Shown: positions 50,972-61,548 of the stretch, one piece after another | Layout: the number at the start of each line of letters is the position of its first letter | How positions within the stretch are numbered: the first letter of the stretch is position 1 | Origin: Calditerrivibrio nitroreducens DSM 19672 | GTDB lineage: Bacteria; Chrysiogenota; Deferribacteres; Deferribacterales; Calditerrivibrionaceae | Direction: 5' to 3' | DNA: 64,000 bases | Assembly: GCF_000183405.1 (NCBI RefSeq) | Contig: NC_014758.1 | Span: 1,591,001-1,655,000 of the forward strand | Position numbers and translations under genes: made by a program | The notes under the pieces: generated by a model | Databases searched by the model: none | The model's input: the letters and a program-made list of their open reading frames with translations, nothing else | Told to the model about the DNA's origin: nothing

Positions 50972-52138
50972 TCACTTAAGTATCTCAATACCAGGCAGTG
51001 AACCAAATTCTATATATTCCAGAGAAGCTCCGCCACCGGTGGATATATGGGAAATCTTATCTGCAACTCCAGCCTTTTTTATGGCGTTAACAGAATCACC
51101 GCCACCCACAACGGTGACTGCACCTGATGAGGCAAGGGCACTCGCTATTGCAAATGTTCCTTTATTGTAATTATCATTCTCAAATACACCCATTGGTCCA
51201 TTCCAGAGTATTGTTTTAGCTTTTAAAACCTCTTTTTCAAAAAGCTCTACGGTTGCTGGGCCAATATCGAGCCCCATCAAATCATCCGGTATATCAACGC
51301 CACTTACATATTCAGGTTCACCATCAAAAACATCAGAACATACATGGTCGATAGGCAATAAAATCTTCACCCCTTTTTCTTCCGATAGCTTCATTGTCTC
51401 ATCTACGACACCTAAATACTCATTTTCCACCAGAGACTTACCTGTATTTTTCCCTAAAAACTTCAAAAATGTATAGGCCATCGCACCACCGATGATAATC
51501 TCATCAACCAGATTAATTAGACTTTTGATTACACCAATTTTATCACTCACCTTGGCACCACCAAGTATGGCAATAAAAGGTTTTTCCGGTGATTTCAAAA
51601 GTTTTTCGAAATATTCAACCTCTTTTTTTACAAGAAAACCAGCTCCTTTATCTTCAACTAACTCCGGAAGGCCAAATACTGAAGCATGTTTTCTATGACA
51701 GGTGCCAAAGGCATCATTAACATAAACATCAGTAAACTCTTTTAAAGCAGCAGAAAATTCAGGTAAATTCTTCTCTTCCCCCTTATAAAATCTGAGATTT
51801 TCCAGTAGGATAACATCACCATCTTTCATATCATTTACTGTGGAATGTACCTTTTCACCTATACAGTCGTCCACAAATTTTATTGGGAAAAATTTTGCTG
51901 AAAAGTATTCAGAAACTGGTTTTAATGAGTATTCCAGATTAAACTCCCCTTTAGGTCTACCAAGATGGGAAGCCATAATAACTTTTGCACCCTTTTCTTT
52001 TAAGTAATTGATAGTTTTGAGTGCCTCAACAATCCTCGTATCATCTTTGACTACACCATTTTTTATCGGTACATTGAAATCTACCCTTAAAAAAACCCTT
52101 CTGCCTTTAACATCAAGGGACTCAACACTTCTAACCAC
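50972..52138 (-). CDS. pgk: phosphoglycerate kinase
   Basis: 388 aa glycolytic/gluconeogenic kinase. The N-terminal RVFLRVDFNVPIKNG, SHLGRPKG, the GGAKVSDKIGVI block and the C-terminal GGGDSVNAIKKAG and STGGGASLEY motifs are intact. The start is a GTG with AGGAGG 5 bp upstream. It follows gap with a short hairpin between them. Confidence 0.97.
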   Translation of the reverse strand: MVRSVESLDVKGRRVFLRVDFNVPIKNGVVKDDTRIVEALKTINYLKEKGAKVIMASHLGRPKGEFNLEYSLKPVSEYFSAKFFPIKFVDDCIGEKVHSTVNDMKDGDVILLENLRFYKGEEKNLPEFSAALKEFTDVYVNDAFGTCHRKHASVFGLPELVEDKGAGFLVKKEVEYFEKLLKSPEKPFIAILGGAKVSDKIGVIKSLINLVDEIIIGGAMAYTFLKFLGKNTGKSLVENEYLGVVDETMKLSEEKGVKILLPIDHVCSDVFDGEPEYVSGVDIPDDLMGLDIGPATVELFEKEVLKAKTILWNGPMGVFENDNYNKGTFAIASALASSGAVTVVGGGDSVNAIKKAGVADKISHISTGGGASLEYIEFGSLPGIEILK

Positions 52139-52156
52139 ACAATCCTCCTAAACATG

Positions 52157-52180
52157 AAAAATGGGCACACAAGGTGCCCC
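52157..52180 (-). terminator. hairpin between gap and pgk
   Basis: GGGCAC (52163-52168) pairs with GTGCCC (52174-52179) with a 5-nt loop; on the minus strand ATTTTT follows. It could be a partial terminator that lowers pgk relative to gap. Confidence 0.5.
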
Positions 52181-52187
52181 TTAATAT

Positions 52188-54503
<2,316 letters not shown>

Positions 54504-54504
<1 letters not shown>

Positions 54505-55169
54505 TAAAATAACCCCTTCGAAAGAACATAACAGTCAACCTTCCTGGCTCCTGCTCCTTTCAACATTTTGGCGCACTCGTTTAAGGTGGCACCTGTAGTA
54601 ATTATATCATCTACCAATAAAATTTTCAAATCAAAAAGCTCCTTTTTTGGAGTAAAAGCTTCTGACACATTTTTTAATCTCTCCTTCTTTTTCAATCTCC
54701 ATTGATATGAAGTGTTTCTCACTCTCTTTAAAAGCGGCTCGCATGGTGTCATGTAAATATCTGATAGTATATTAGCTATATACTCAGCCGGATGAACAAA
54801 TCTTCTGAATCTTCTCATGAATGTTGATGGCACATAGGTTATAACATCATATCTATCCATTTTCATGAGATTCTTCCGCACCAACTCATCAATTAGCCTG
54901 TATCCTTTTATATTATAGCGGAATTTTATCTTCTTTAAAACACTTTTTACCACCGAAGTATACCAGAATGGAATGAATAATTTATCATAATACTTTGATT
55001 CAAGACAATTTTTACAAACTTCTGCTTCAACGTTTAAAGGATAGCCACATAATCTACACCGATGGATAACCTTTTTTATCTCACTAAAACAGGCTTCGCA
55101 GATAGTTTCTCTATACATTACAGCAGTAGAACAATACAAACATTCCGAATAAAATATCTCATCAAACAC
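54504..55169 (-). CDS. comF: ComF-family phosphoribosyltransferase-like protein
   Basis: 221 aa. N-terminal double zinc ribbon (CLYC, CEAC, CRLC and CKNC pairs) followed by a PRT fold with VDDIITTGATLNECA. Homologues serve DNA uptake (ComFC) or have unknown cellular roles. The start is a GTG (55169). It heads the minus-strand unit that runs to pgk. Confidence 0.87.
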
Positions 55170-55178
55170 AACATACTC

Positions 55179-55207
55179 TTGACAATTTTTTTTAAAAATT
55201 ATATTAC
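55179..55207 (+). promoter_or_regulatory. promoter of the tRNA-Ala gene
   Basis: TTGACA (55179-55184), 17-bp spacer and TATTAC (55202-55207), 21 bp before the mature tRNA 5' end. Confidence 0.65.
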
Positions 55208-55228
55208 CAGATTTATAAAATAAATCAA

Positions 55229-55301
55229 GGGGCTGTAGCTCAGCTGGGAGAGCGCATGAATGGCATTCATGAGGCCAGGGGTTCGATCCCCCTCAGCTCC
55301 A
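55229..55301 (+). tRNA. tRNA-Ala (GGC anticodon)
   Basis: The 7-bp acceptor stem GGGGCTG/CAGCTCC contains the alanine identity pair G3-U70. The anticodon loop carries GGC at positions 34-36 (55262-55264), TAGCTCAG is in the D arm and GGTTCGATCC in the T arm. CCA is not encoded. It is a lone tRNA at the border of the CRISPR region. Confidence 0.95.
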
Positions 55302-55328
55302 TTTACTACAATGTATTAGTAGATATGT

Positions 55329-55610
55329 TTAAATAATCAAAAAATCATTTTTTTCAAGAAATACAGAATTTCCGATATACTCAATCATATCCACACAGTG
55401 TTTACACAGATAATAAAATCTAACGGAATCTGTATTATAGTTGATAATCTTTCCGAGCTCCATTTTCAGGGTTAAAAATTGAGCATCTGTCAATCGACAT
55501 TCAAACACAGATTTTTGCACTCTCATCCCATTATTCTTTAGCAACTTGTCCACACGATACCTTTTCCTATCATCAGCAATATCATAGCTGATCACGTAAA
55601 ATTTCTCCAT
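55329..55610 (-). CDS. cas2: CRISPR-associated endonuclease Cas2
   Basis: 93 aa. The ferredoxin-like start MEKFYVISYDIADDRKRYRV contains the conserved Asp after beta-1, and CRLTDAQF is the typical second block. It bridges the Cas1 dimers during spacer integration. The ATG at 55610 with GGTGGTGAT upstream is preferred over the in-frame start at 55625. It is transcribed away from the primase-cas1 operon and ends 27 bp after the tRNA. Confidence 0.93.
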   Translation of the reverse strand: MEKFYVISYDIADDRKRYRVDKLLKNNGMRVQKSVFECRLTDAQFLTLKMELGKIINYNTDSVRFYYLCKHCVDMIEYIGNSVFLEKNDFLII

Positions 55611-55673
55611 ATCACCACCATCCAATCTAATATTTAAAACTGAATTACATCTTAAGCCCTGACATTTTTATTT

Positions 55674-55700
55674 CAAAAAGTCAGATTTTCAATGTTTCCA
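55674..55700. promoter_or_regulatory. CRISPR-repeat-like element upstream of cas2 and the primase gene
   Basis: AAAGTCAG (55677-55684) and TCAATGTTTCCA (55689-55700) equal repeat positions 14-21 and 23-34 of the array, in the same order and orientation, with four bases (ATTT) in place of the single G at position 22. The left side also overlaps an imperfect hairpin (55659-55684), and CAATG-TTTC-CATTG (55690-55703) is an inverted repeat. It lies in the divergent cas intergenic region about 30 bp before the primase start. Confidence 0.6.
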
Positions 55701-55728
55701 TTGTTTTATAAATCAGGAGGTATTGAGG

Positions 55729-57489
55729 ATGATGGAACAAGACCTTAACATTCAAGAACTCACCCAAAAAATTGAAGAATATGAGAGAAACAATGAGTTT
55801 GACAGGATGATTCAATACCTAAACCTTGGTTTACAAAAAGACCCCACCAACAAAAATTTTCTCCTGAAGATTTTAGATTACTACTTAAATGATGCTAATC
55901 CTTCGAGAGCACTAAAAACACTGGAAAAACTGATAAGACTCGAGCCAGACAATAGTGTATATTACAAACAGGCAATAACGATTCTACTTGAATTTAACAA
56001 AATAGAGTTGGCAAAAAAACTTGCAAAAATAGGATTTTCCAATACGAATGACCAATCAATAGTCGATATGATCAAAAATATAGAAAATTCCACGGCCAAC
56101 TCTTCCATTACACCGATGTTGGAGGATTTTGATAAAGAAACTGTAACTCTACTATATTCACTCTTTAGTGGGAGAGAAGGTGTATACGCAAGGCAATGGA
56201 AAAATACTGAAGGGGTTACAGGTTATATCCCAGTGAGGGAACCATTAAATGAAAAAACAATCATAAATCATCTAAATGGAAACATTACAATAGGGATTTA
56301 TCAACATCGTCTGGATTCCACAATAAATTGGATCTGTTTTGATATCGATATAGCTAAACATGTCTTGAACAACGCATTAACAAACAACGATTATTTTAAA
56401 GAGCTTGACAATCTCTGCCAGGATATAGCTGTGGAAATATATGACGAATGTGCAAAATTCAATATTCCTGTTTATTTAGAAAATAGTGGATACAAAGGAA
56501 GACACTGCTGGATCTTTGCCGAAAAACCTATAAATGCAAGAATCGCAAAAAAATTTGGCGATACTCTAAAGGCAAATTTAAAAAAGATAATTCCAGAGGT
56601 ATCAGTCGAGGTATTTCCAAAGCAAAATTTTGTCAAACCTGATGGATTGGGAAATCTTGTAAAGCTCCCACTTGGAATACATATTGCCACTGGTAAAAGG
56701 AGTTTTTTCGTAGATAGGCACGGAAAAGAGATAAAAAATGTGAACGATTTCTTAAAGAAAATAGGAAAGACAGACGAGAAAAGATTAATTGAATATTTAA
56801 ATTATTATAGAATTGAAACAATCTACTCCGAATACTCAAAAAAATCAACATCACCAGGGGAAACCATCTCATTTCCACAGCCTCACAAAAGCTTCAATCT
56901 CGAAACAGACAGATCTTTCCAGTATATAATCTACAAGTGTCCAGTTATAAAAGAGCTATACAATAATGCCATCAAGAAGAATGAACTCTCCTACGATGAA
57001 ATGATAGTAATCACCCATACTCTTGGACATCTCGAAAACGGTGTAGAGATAGTAAACTCAATTTTTTCTAAATGCTTTAATGTATCAGCAGAAAAGTACC
57101 TAAAATCACAATTAAAAGGCAACCCCATCAGTTGTGCCAGAATAAGAAGTAAAATACCGGAGATTACATCTTCGGTAAACTGTAACTGCCAATTCGTAAA
57201 TACGGAAGGACTATACCCATCACCAGTTTTACACTTCAATACCAAAGAGATACCTTCAAAATTACCAATTTTAATAAATGTAGATATGCTAAATTTTCAA
57301 AACGTATTGGATTCTTACATCTCACTAAAAAAGCAGTATTTTGAAATTAGCCTCACCTTAAAAGAATATGAGGAAAAATTTGAAACCCTCTTCAAAACCT
57401 CAGGGGTGGACAAGATAAATACCCCCATAGGAACTTTCAGAAGGGTTGTGGATGAAAATGGTAAAATAAGCTATAAAATCGATGTTTAA
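55729..57489 (+). CDS. CRISPR-associated primase-polymerase with N-terminal TPR (CAPP-like)
   Basis: 586 aa. Residues about 1-130 form TPR-like helices. An archaeo-eukaryotic primase domain follows with motif I FDIDI (about 204-208), motif II SGYKGRHCWIF (about 250-260) and motif III LVKLPLGIH (about 311). The C-terminal part carries C404, C449, C469, C485 and C487, which could hold a zinc or Fe-S site as in large-subunit-like primase tails (inference). The ATG at 55729 has AGGAGG 8 bp upstream. It is followed by cas1 after 6 bp. Such enzymes are known next to Cas1-Cas2, where they are thought to make or fill DNA for spacer capture. Confidence 0.85.
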   Translation: MMEQDLNIQELTQKIEEYERNNEFDRMIQYLNLGLQKDPTNKNFLLKILDYYLNDANPSRALKTLEKLIRLEPDNSVYYKQAITILLEFNKIELAKKLAKIGFSNTNDQSIVDMIKNIENSTANSSITPMLEDFDKETVTLLYSLFSGREGVYARQWKNTEGVTGYIPVREPLNEKTIINHLNGNITIGIYQHRLDSTINWICFDIDIAKHVLNNALTNNDYFKELDNLCQDIAVEIYDECAKFNIPVYLENSGYKGRHCWIFAEKPINARIAKKFGDTLKANLKKIIPEVSVEVFPKQNFVKPDGLGNLVKLPLGIHIATGKRSFFVDRHGKEIKNVNDFLKKIGKTDEKRLIEYLNYYRIETIYSEYSKKSTSPGETISFPQPHKSFNLETDRSFQYIIYKCPVIKELYNNAIKKNELSYDEMIVITHTLGHLENGVEIVNSIFSKCFNVSAEKYLKSQLKGNPISCARIRSKIPEITSSVNCNCQFVNTEGLYPSPVLHFNTKEIPSKLPILINVDMLNFQNVLDSYISLKKQYFEISLTLKEYEEKFETLFKTSGVDKINTPIGTFRRVVDENGKISYKIDV

Positions 57490-57495
57490 TGCAAT

Positions 57496-58503
57496 ATGGT
57501 AGTATATATCAATGAACAAGGGGCAGTTATCAATATATCTGGGGAGAGGATAATTTTAAAAAAAGCCGGGCAAATTATTGCCGTATTTTTAACGAAAGAT
57601 CTGGATCAGGTTGTACTTATGGGAAATATTGGACTTACCACTCAGTCGATAAGACATTTCTTACAAAATAAAATAGACGTTGTTTTTACCTCTGCATCTG
57701 GAAAGTATGAAGGAAGACTTGTACAAGAATTAGGTAAAAATGTTGCACTTAGAAGATTACAGTTTGAAGCAACACAAGATGAAAAATTTAAATTTAAAAT
57801 TGCAAAGAGTATCATATATGGAAAATACAAAAACAGCATATCTGCACTTAGAAAACTAAACTATTATCACAAATCCAAAGAGGTATCCGATATTTTAAAC
57901 CAATTGACTGCCCGTCATAATGATTTGACCGCGGCTGAAACCTATGAGTCTCTTCTGGGATATGAAGGTATCATCTCCAGCATCTATTTCTCTGCATTTG
58001 ACTGTCTCTTGAATAAAGAAATCAAATTTGAGAAACGCACTCGAAGGCCACCACAAAATGAATTTAATGCATTACTGAGTTTTGGTTACACAATACTTTC
58101 AAATTTGATAAGAACAGAAGTTTATATCACAGGACTCGATCCATACTTTGGTGTTCTCCATGCAGAAGACTACGGGAGGCCTTCACTGGTACTCGATCTC
58201 ATGGAAGAATTCAGAGCCATAGCAGTGGATATGCCAGCTATAAACGCTGTCAACAAAGGTCTAATAACCAAATCTGATTTTGTTTTGAATGATGACGGAG
58301 ACGAAGATCATTTACCAATCCAGCTGACAATTTTCGGTAGAAAAAAATGGTTGTCAATTTTGGAAAAGAGGTTTAATTCTTTTCTTTGGTTTCAACCAAA
58401 AAACCAGAAAACAACCTTAAGAAACATAATCAAATATCAATGTTACCTAATCAGTAAATCTTTCATTGAAAAGGCGATATATCAACCATTCATATTGATC
58501 TGA
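57496..58503 (+). CDS. cas1: CRISPR-associated endonuclease Cas1
   Basis: 335 aa. Metal-binding residues are E157 (in LLGYEGI), H222 (in GVLHAEDYGRPSLVLDLMEEF) and E237. The N-terminal beta domain starts VVYINEQGAVI. It integrates prespacers with Cas2. It lies between the primase and TPR/CSD genes, both on the same strand and closely spaced. No obvious SD precedes its ATG, so it may depend on translation of the primase gene. Confidence 0.95.
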   Translation: MVVYINEQGAVINISGERIILKKAGQIIAVFLTKDLDQVVLMGNIGLTTQSIRHFLQNKIDVVFTSASGKYEGRLVQELGKNVALRRLQFEATQDEKFKFKIAKSIIYGKYKNSISALRKLNYYHKSKEVSDILNQLTARHNDLTAAETYESLLGYEGIISSIYFSAFDCLLNKEIKFEKRTRRPPQNEFNALLSFGYTILSNLIRTEVYITGLDPYFGVLHAEDYGRPSLVLDLMEEFRAIAVDMPAINAVNKGLITKSDFVLNDDGDEDHLPIQLTIFGRKKWLSILEKRFNSFLWFQPKNQKTTLRNIIKYQCYLISKSFIEKAIYQPFILI

Positions 58504-58521
58504 ATGGTAAAGTGAGGAATT

Positions 58522-59793
58522 ATGGAAGACTCAGATAAAAAAAGAAAAGAAGCCATGTTATTAAGACAACAGCATAGATACGAAGAGGCATTACCTATAT
58601 ACAGACAACTCTGGGAAAATGATCAGAGAAATCCTTGGGACGGATGGGGACTTGCCTTATGCCTTCAACAGCTGAAACAATATAAAGAATCGATTGATAT
58701 ATGCGAAGAAATAATCAAAAAACACGGTAATTATGATTATATTAAAAATCTATACATCTGGTCTCTTTTTTACTACATCAAAAATGAAACATTGTCTAAT
58801 GATGAATTTGAGTATATTGCAAAGAAAATCCTGGAAAATACAACAAATGAAGATAAAATTTTTTCTGCCGTTATTCTAAAATGGATACATCGATTGAAAG
58901 GCGAACCAAACTATCCAGCTTTAAAAATTTTAAAGCTACTTGATATGCTTGATATAAATAGATTGAATAAAGAAGCCTTAGAAATTACCCAGGACGGCAA
59001 AAAAATAGAAATAGCTTCCGAGTATGAACAATATTTTATGCATAAATCAAAGGCTCTTTATGAATTAAGTGAATACGAAAAATGCATTGAAATATCAAAT
59101 GCAGCAATAACATCTCTGAAAAGGTTTCACTACAACAATGATATCTGGTTTAAATGGCGTATCGCACTTTCATTCAAAAATATGCAAAGATATGATGAAT
59201 CACTTGAAAAATTGATTGAAATTGTAAGAATCAAAAAAGATTGGTTTATTCAAAAAGAGATTGCAGAAATATATTTTATTCAGAATAAGTACGATGATGC
59301 TCTATCTTTTGCAATAGATTCTATCTTAAATGCTGGTGAAATTGATAAAAAAATATATGTGATAATACTTTTGTGCGAAATTTTTGAGAAAAAGCAGATG
59401 CACTATGAGGCGGGATTACATTATTTATTGGCAAAAAATATTATAGATAAAAATGGATGGAAAATACAGGTACCTATACAGTTAAAAGATAAATTCAATG
59501 ATTTTGGAGCACAAGCCAATGATATTCACAGAGAGTTAAAAAAAATCTGGAATCAAATAAACGATGCAAAAATGGATAGATATGATGGAATAATAATTAA
59601 TTATTTATCAAATAATCAAGCCGGTTTTATAAAGTGTCATAATCAAACATATTATTTTAAAGTAGCAGATCTTTATGGCAAAAAAGAAGATTACTCCATT
59701 GGTACGAAAGTAACTTTTTCCCTTGTGGACTCCTACGATAAAAAGAAGAACAAACCTGTAAAAAATGCAGTAAAAATAAAGAAAATTTCTTAG
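58522..59793 (+). CDS. TPR protein with C-terminal cold-shock-like domain, linked to cas1
   Basis: 423 aa. Residues about 5-340 are TPR-like helices (RHRYEEALPIYRQLWEND-like and EYEKCIEISNAAI units). The last 70 residues (about 352-420) read like a five-strand OB fold: GIIINYLSNNQAGFIKC, YYFKVADL, GTKVTFSLVD and NKPVKNAVKIK follow the order of cold-shock domains (GF-I, F-x-D, V-F, A-NV). GAGGA lies before the ATG, 18 bp after cas1. Probably nucleic-acid-binding and possibly a partner of the TPR-primase (inference). I know no named cas family with this make-up. Confidence 0.7.
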   Translation: MEDSDKKRKEAMLLRQQHRYEEALPIYRQLWENDQRNPWDGWGLALCLQQLKQYKESIDICEEIIKKHGNYDYIKNLYIWSLFYYIKNETLSNDEFEYIAKKILENTTNEDKIFSAVILKWIHRLKGEPNYPALKILKLLDMLDINRLNKEALEITQDGKKIEIASEYEQYFMHKSKALYELSEYEKCIEISNAAITSLKRFHYNNDIWFKWRIALSFKNMQRYDESLEKLIEIVRIKKDWFIQKEIAEIYFIQNKYDDALSFAIDSILNAGEIDKKIYVIILLCEIFEKKQMHYEAGLHYLLAKNIIDKNGWKIQVPIQLKDKFNDFGAQANDIHRELKKIWNQINDAKMDRYDGIIINYLSNNQAGFIKCHNQTYYFKVADLYGKKEDYSIGTKVTFSLVDSYDKKKNKPVKNAVKIKKIS

Positions 59794-59823
59794 CAATCAG
59801 AAATTATTAACATTTTAAGTTTG

Positions 59824-59931
59824 TCATTTTGACAACATATCACCGGCTATATCATGATAAATTTTAAGCAGTTTGATTGGTAATGTCAACTTAATTGTGT
59901 CAACCATCACCCTTGAAGCATTTTTACTCAT
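59824..59931 (-). CDS. small ORF of 35 residues, uncertain
   Basis: The ORF starts MSKNASRVMVDTIKLTLPIK and ends in DMLSK. GAGGAG lies 7 bp before the ATG and the composition is coding-like, but it is short and has no recognised family. It lies between the TPR/CSD gene and the broken nuclease gene and could be a remnant of a longer gene. Confidence 0.35.
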   Translation of the reverse strand: MSKNASRVMVDTIKLTLPIKLLKIYHDIAGDMLSK

Positions 59932-60027
59932 TCAAAGTCTCCTCTATTCTATTTGAGTACCTTAATTTCTTTTATGATATTTTAAACTTTTATCACTAAA
60001 AAGATAAGATTATGTGAAAAAAGGCAC

Positions 60028-60839
60028 CTATTGGTTCCCAAAAATCAAAATTATGGGTTTATGATCAGATGCAGATTTTTCACCATAGGTAACCATAGGT
60101 TTATTTTCCAAAAGATCTTCAATTACAAAAGCATGGCCTATGAGTGTCTTAAATTTTCCATCTAAACTTACCTGTTCCAATCCATTTTCAGGTTTTATAT
60201 AATAAAAATTCCTTGGCATATTGCCAAATGCCCCAAGAAACTTCTTTGCCTTATGGTTAAAAGATGGATATCTTGAAAGAACTTTATTAATATTCTCAGA
60301 AAAATTATAATATTTATCTTTAATTTCGTAAACAAATGGATTTTCTTTAGCATTTGCATCAAATAAAATCGCATTAAAATCACCCACAAGAATATATTTT
60401 GATTTGCCAGCAAGATTTTCCTAAAGCTAACCATAACCGATATGAAAAAGATTTTTGTTAACACCATTCACATTGTTTTGCAATTCATAGAATGGTATAC
60501 CCCCAATTTTAACCCCTCTTCAGTGCTCACTTGCATGAATTTCAGTCTATGTTCTCCAAGCTCATCCAGGCTCAATTTTAAATTGTCCAGAGAAATACCT
60601 TTACCAGCTACCATAAGTAAATTTGTATTATTTGAAAGAGCAATATCATCAAATAAATCCAAAGATGTAAAATAATTAAATCCTTTTTTTTCAAAGAAGG
60701 ACTGGTATCTGTCGATATTAAATTTTCTTACTTCAGATAAAGCAATTATATCAGCGTTGTAACTCTCAATGTCATGAAAAAGCTCTGCATCTTTATTTTT
60801 TACATTCCAAAAAAGTATTTTTAAGTTTCTCATATTCAC
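60028..60839 (-). pseudogene. broken endonuclease/exonuclease/phosphatase-family gene
   Basis: The 5' part (60839-60468, from MNMRNLKILFWNVKNK) ends at a stop in GVYHSMNCKTM, and the 3' part (60387-60028, starting within VGDFNAILFD) continues in another frame. Two stops and a frame change lie between them (60390-60468). Both halves match one EEP-fold enzyme: ILFWNVKN and ALSEV early, GDFNA in the middle and SDHKPI at the end. It probably no longer makes a working protein. Confidence 0.75.
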
Positions 60840-60932
60840 TCTTACCTTAGTATTAATAATATAGACAAATATACTAACATATTTCTGACATTTTTTTAAT
60901 TAGCTCTACACTTGCATAAAAATCAAAAATTT
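60840..60932. other. AT-rich spacer before the tandem repeats
   Basis: About 90 bp without an ORF, terminator or recognisable element. Confidence 0.5.
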
Positions 60933-61102
60933 AGAAGTTCAATGTTCTATGTTCAATGTTCAATGTTCAATGTTCAAAGTTCAATGTTCAATGTTCAAAG
61001 TTCAATGTTCAAAGTTCAAGGTTCAATGTTCAATGTTCTAAGTTCAAAGTTCAATGTTCAAAGTTCTATGTTCAATGTTCTATGTTCTACGTTCCAACGT
61101 TT
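60933..61102. repeat. short tandem repeat tract, GTTCAAT/GTTCAAA units
   Basis: About 170 bp built from 7- and 8-bp units GTTCAAT, GTTCAAA and GTTCTAT with point variants, ending in GTTCCAACG and TTCAACG variants. Related GTTCAACG/GTTCTAACG tracts recur at about 61270-61330 and 61369-61400. The open frames in this tract are products of the repeat and not genes. Confidence 0.85.
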
Positions 61103-61265
61103 CAACGTTTTAACGTTACCCAGAAAAAGGTAAGGCAGTGATTCTGACTGTAGAGATGCCCAAATTGGGCGTCTCTACGATAATACAGTCGCAATCCCTA
61201 AAAACATCGGGATTATATTCGCCCGATGTTTCTGTTCCTTGCTTGCGCAAAGTCAGGTCAATGAT
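61103..61265. repeat. duplicated mosaic unit, copy 1
   Basis: 163 bp that align without gaps to 61386-61548 (offset 283 bp) with few substitutions. Contents in order: TTTTAACGTTA end of the tandem tract, palindrome, first 12 bases of the CRISPR repeat, hairpin insertion, and the CRISPR repeat part AAAGTCAGGTCAATGAT. The last nine bases of the repeat are missing here. Confidence 0.85.
61151..61177. repeat. 27-bp palindrome, copy 1
   Basis: TAGAGATGCCCAA and TTGGGCGTCTCTA form 13-bp arms around one base, with a single G-T pair. The core GTAGAGAC...GTCTCTAC resembles short palindromes dispersed in many genomes (from memory, not searched). Confidence 0.75.
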
Positions 61266-61345
61266 ATTAAAAGTTCAACGTTCAACGTTCTAACGTTCTA
61301 ACGTTTCAACTTGTTAACGTGCTAACGTTATAATGTAATTTTCAC

Positions 61346-61358
61346 AAAGTCAGGTCAA
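61346..61358 (+). repeat. orphan CRISPR repeat fragment
   Basis: AAAGTCAGGTCAA equals repeat positions 14-26 and stands alone between two tandem-repeat tracts, at the same place in the unit order as the 3' repeat halves at 61249 and 61532. Confidence 0.6.
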
Positions 61359-61385
61359 AATATTAGAAGTTCAATGTTCAATGTT

Positions 61386-61548
61386 CAACGTTTTAACGTT
61401 AGTCAGAAAAAGGTAGGACAGTGATTCTGACTATAGAGACGCCCAACTTGGGCGTCTCTACGATAATACAGTCGCAATCCCTAAAAACATCGGGATTATA
61501 TTTGCCCGATGTTTCTGTTCCTTGCTTGCGCAAAGTCAGGTCAATGAT
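61386..61548. repeat. duplicated mosaic unit, copy 2
   Basis: Second copy of the 163-bp unit of 61103-61265; it leads directly into the array. Its palindrome (61434-61460) is perfect: TAGAGACGCCCAA-C-TTGGGCGTCTCTA. The CRISPR repeat split by the hairpin is listed separately. Confidence 0.85.
61434..61460. repeat. 27-bp palindrome, copy 2
   Basis: Perfect 13-bp arms. Where copy 1 has a G-T pair this copy has G-C, so pairing is kept, as expected for a structure under selection or a recent copy of an intact element. Confidence 0.8.

Noticed and set aside
55707-55712. TATAAA as the -10 box of the primase-cas1 operon
   Set aside because: It lies only 3 bp before the AGGAGG ribosome site, so the transcript would begin inside or after it; there is also no matching -35.
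60028-60839. Two separate small genes in place of one broken EEP gene
   Set aside because: The two parts carry successive motifs of one domain (early Asn/Glu motifs, then GDFNA and SDHKPI), which only make sense joined.
60912-61141. Two open frames encoding Phe/Asn/Val/Gln/Cys/Ser/Met repeats
   Set aside because: They are a translation of the GTTCAAT tandem tract, lack ribosome sites and exist in several frames, as expected for a repeat without stops.
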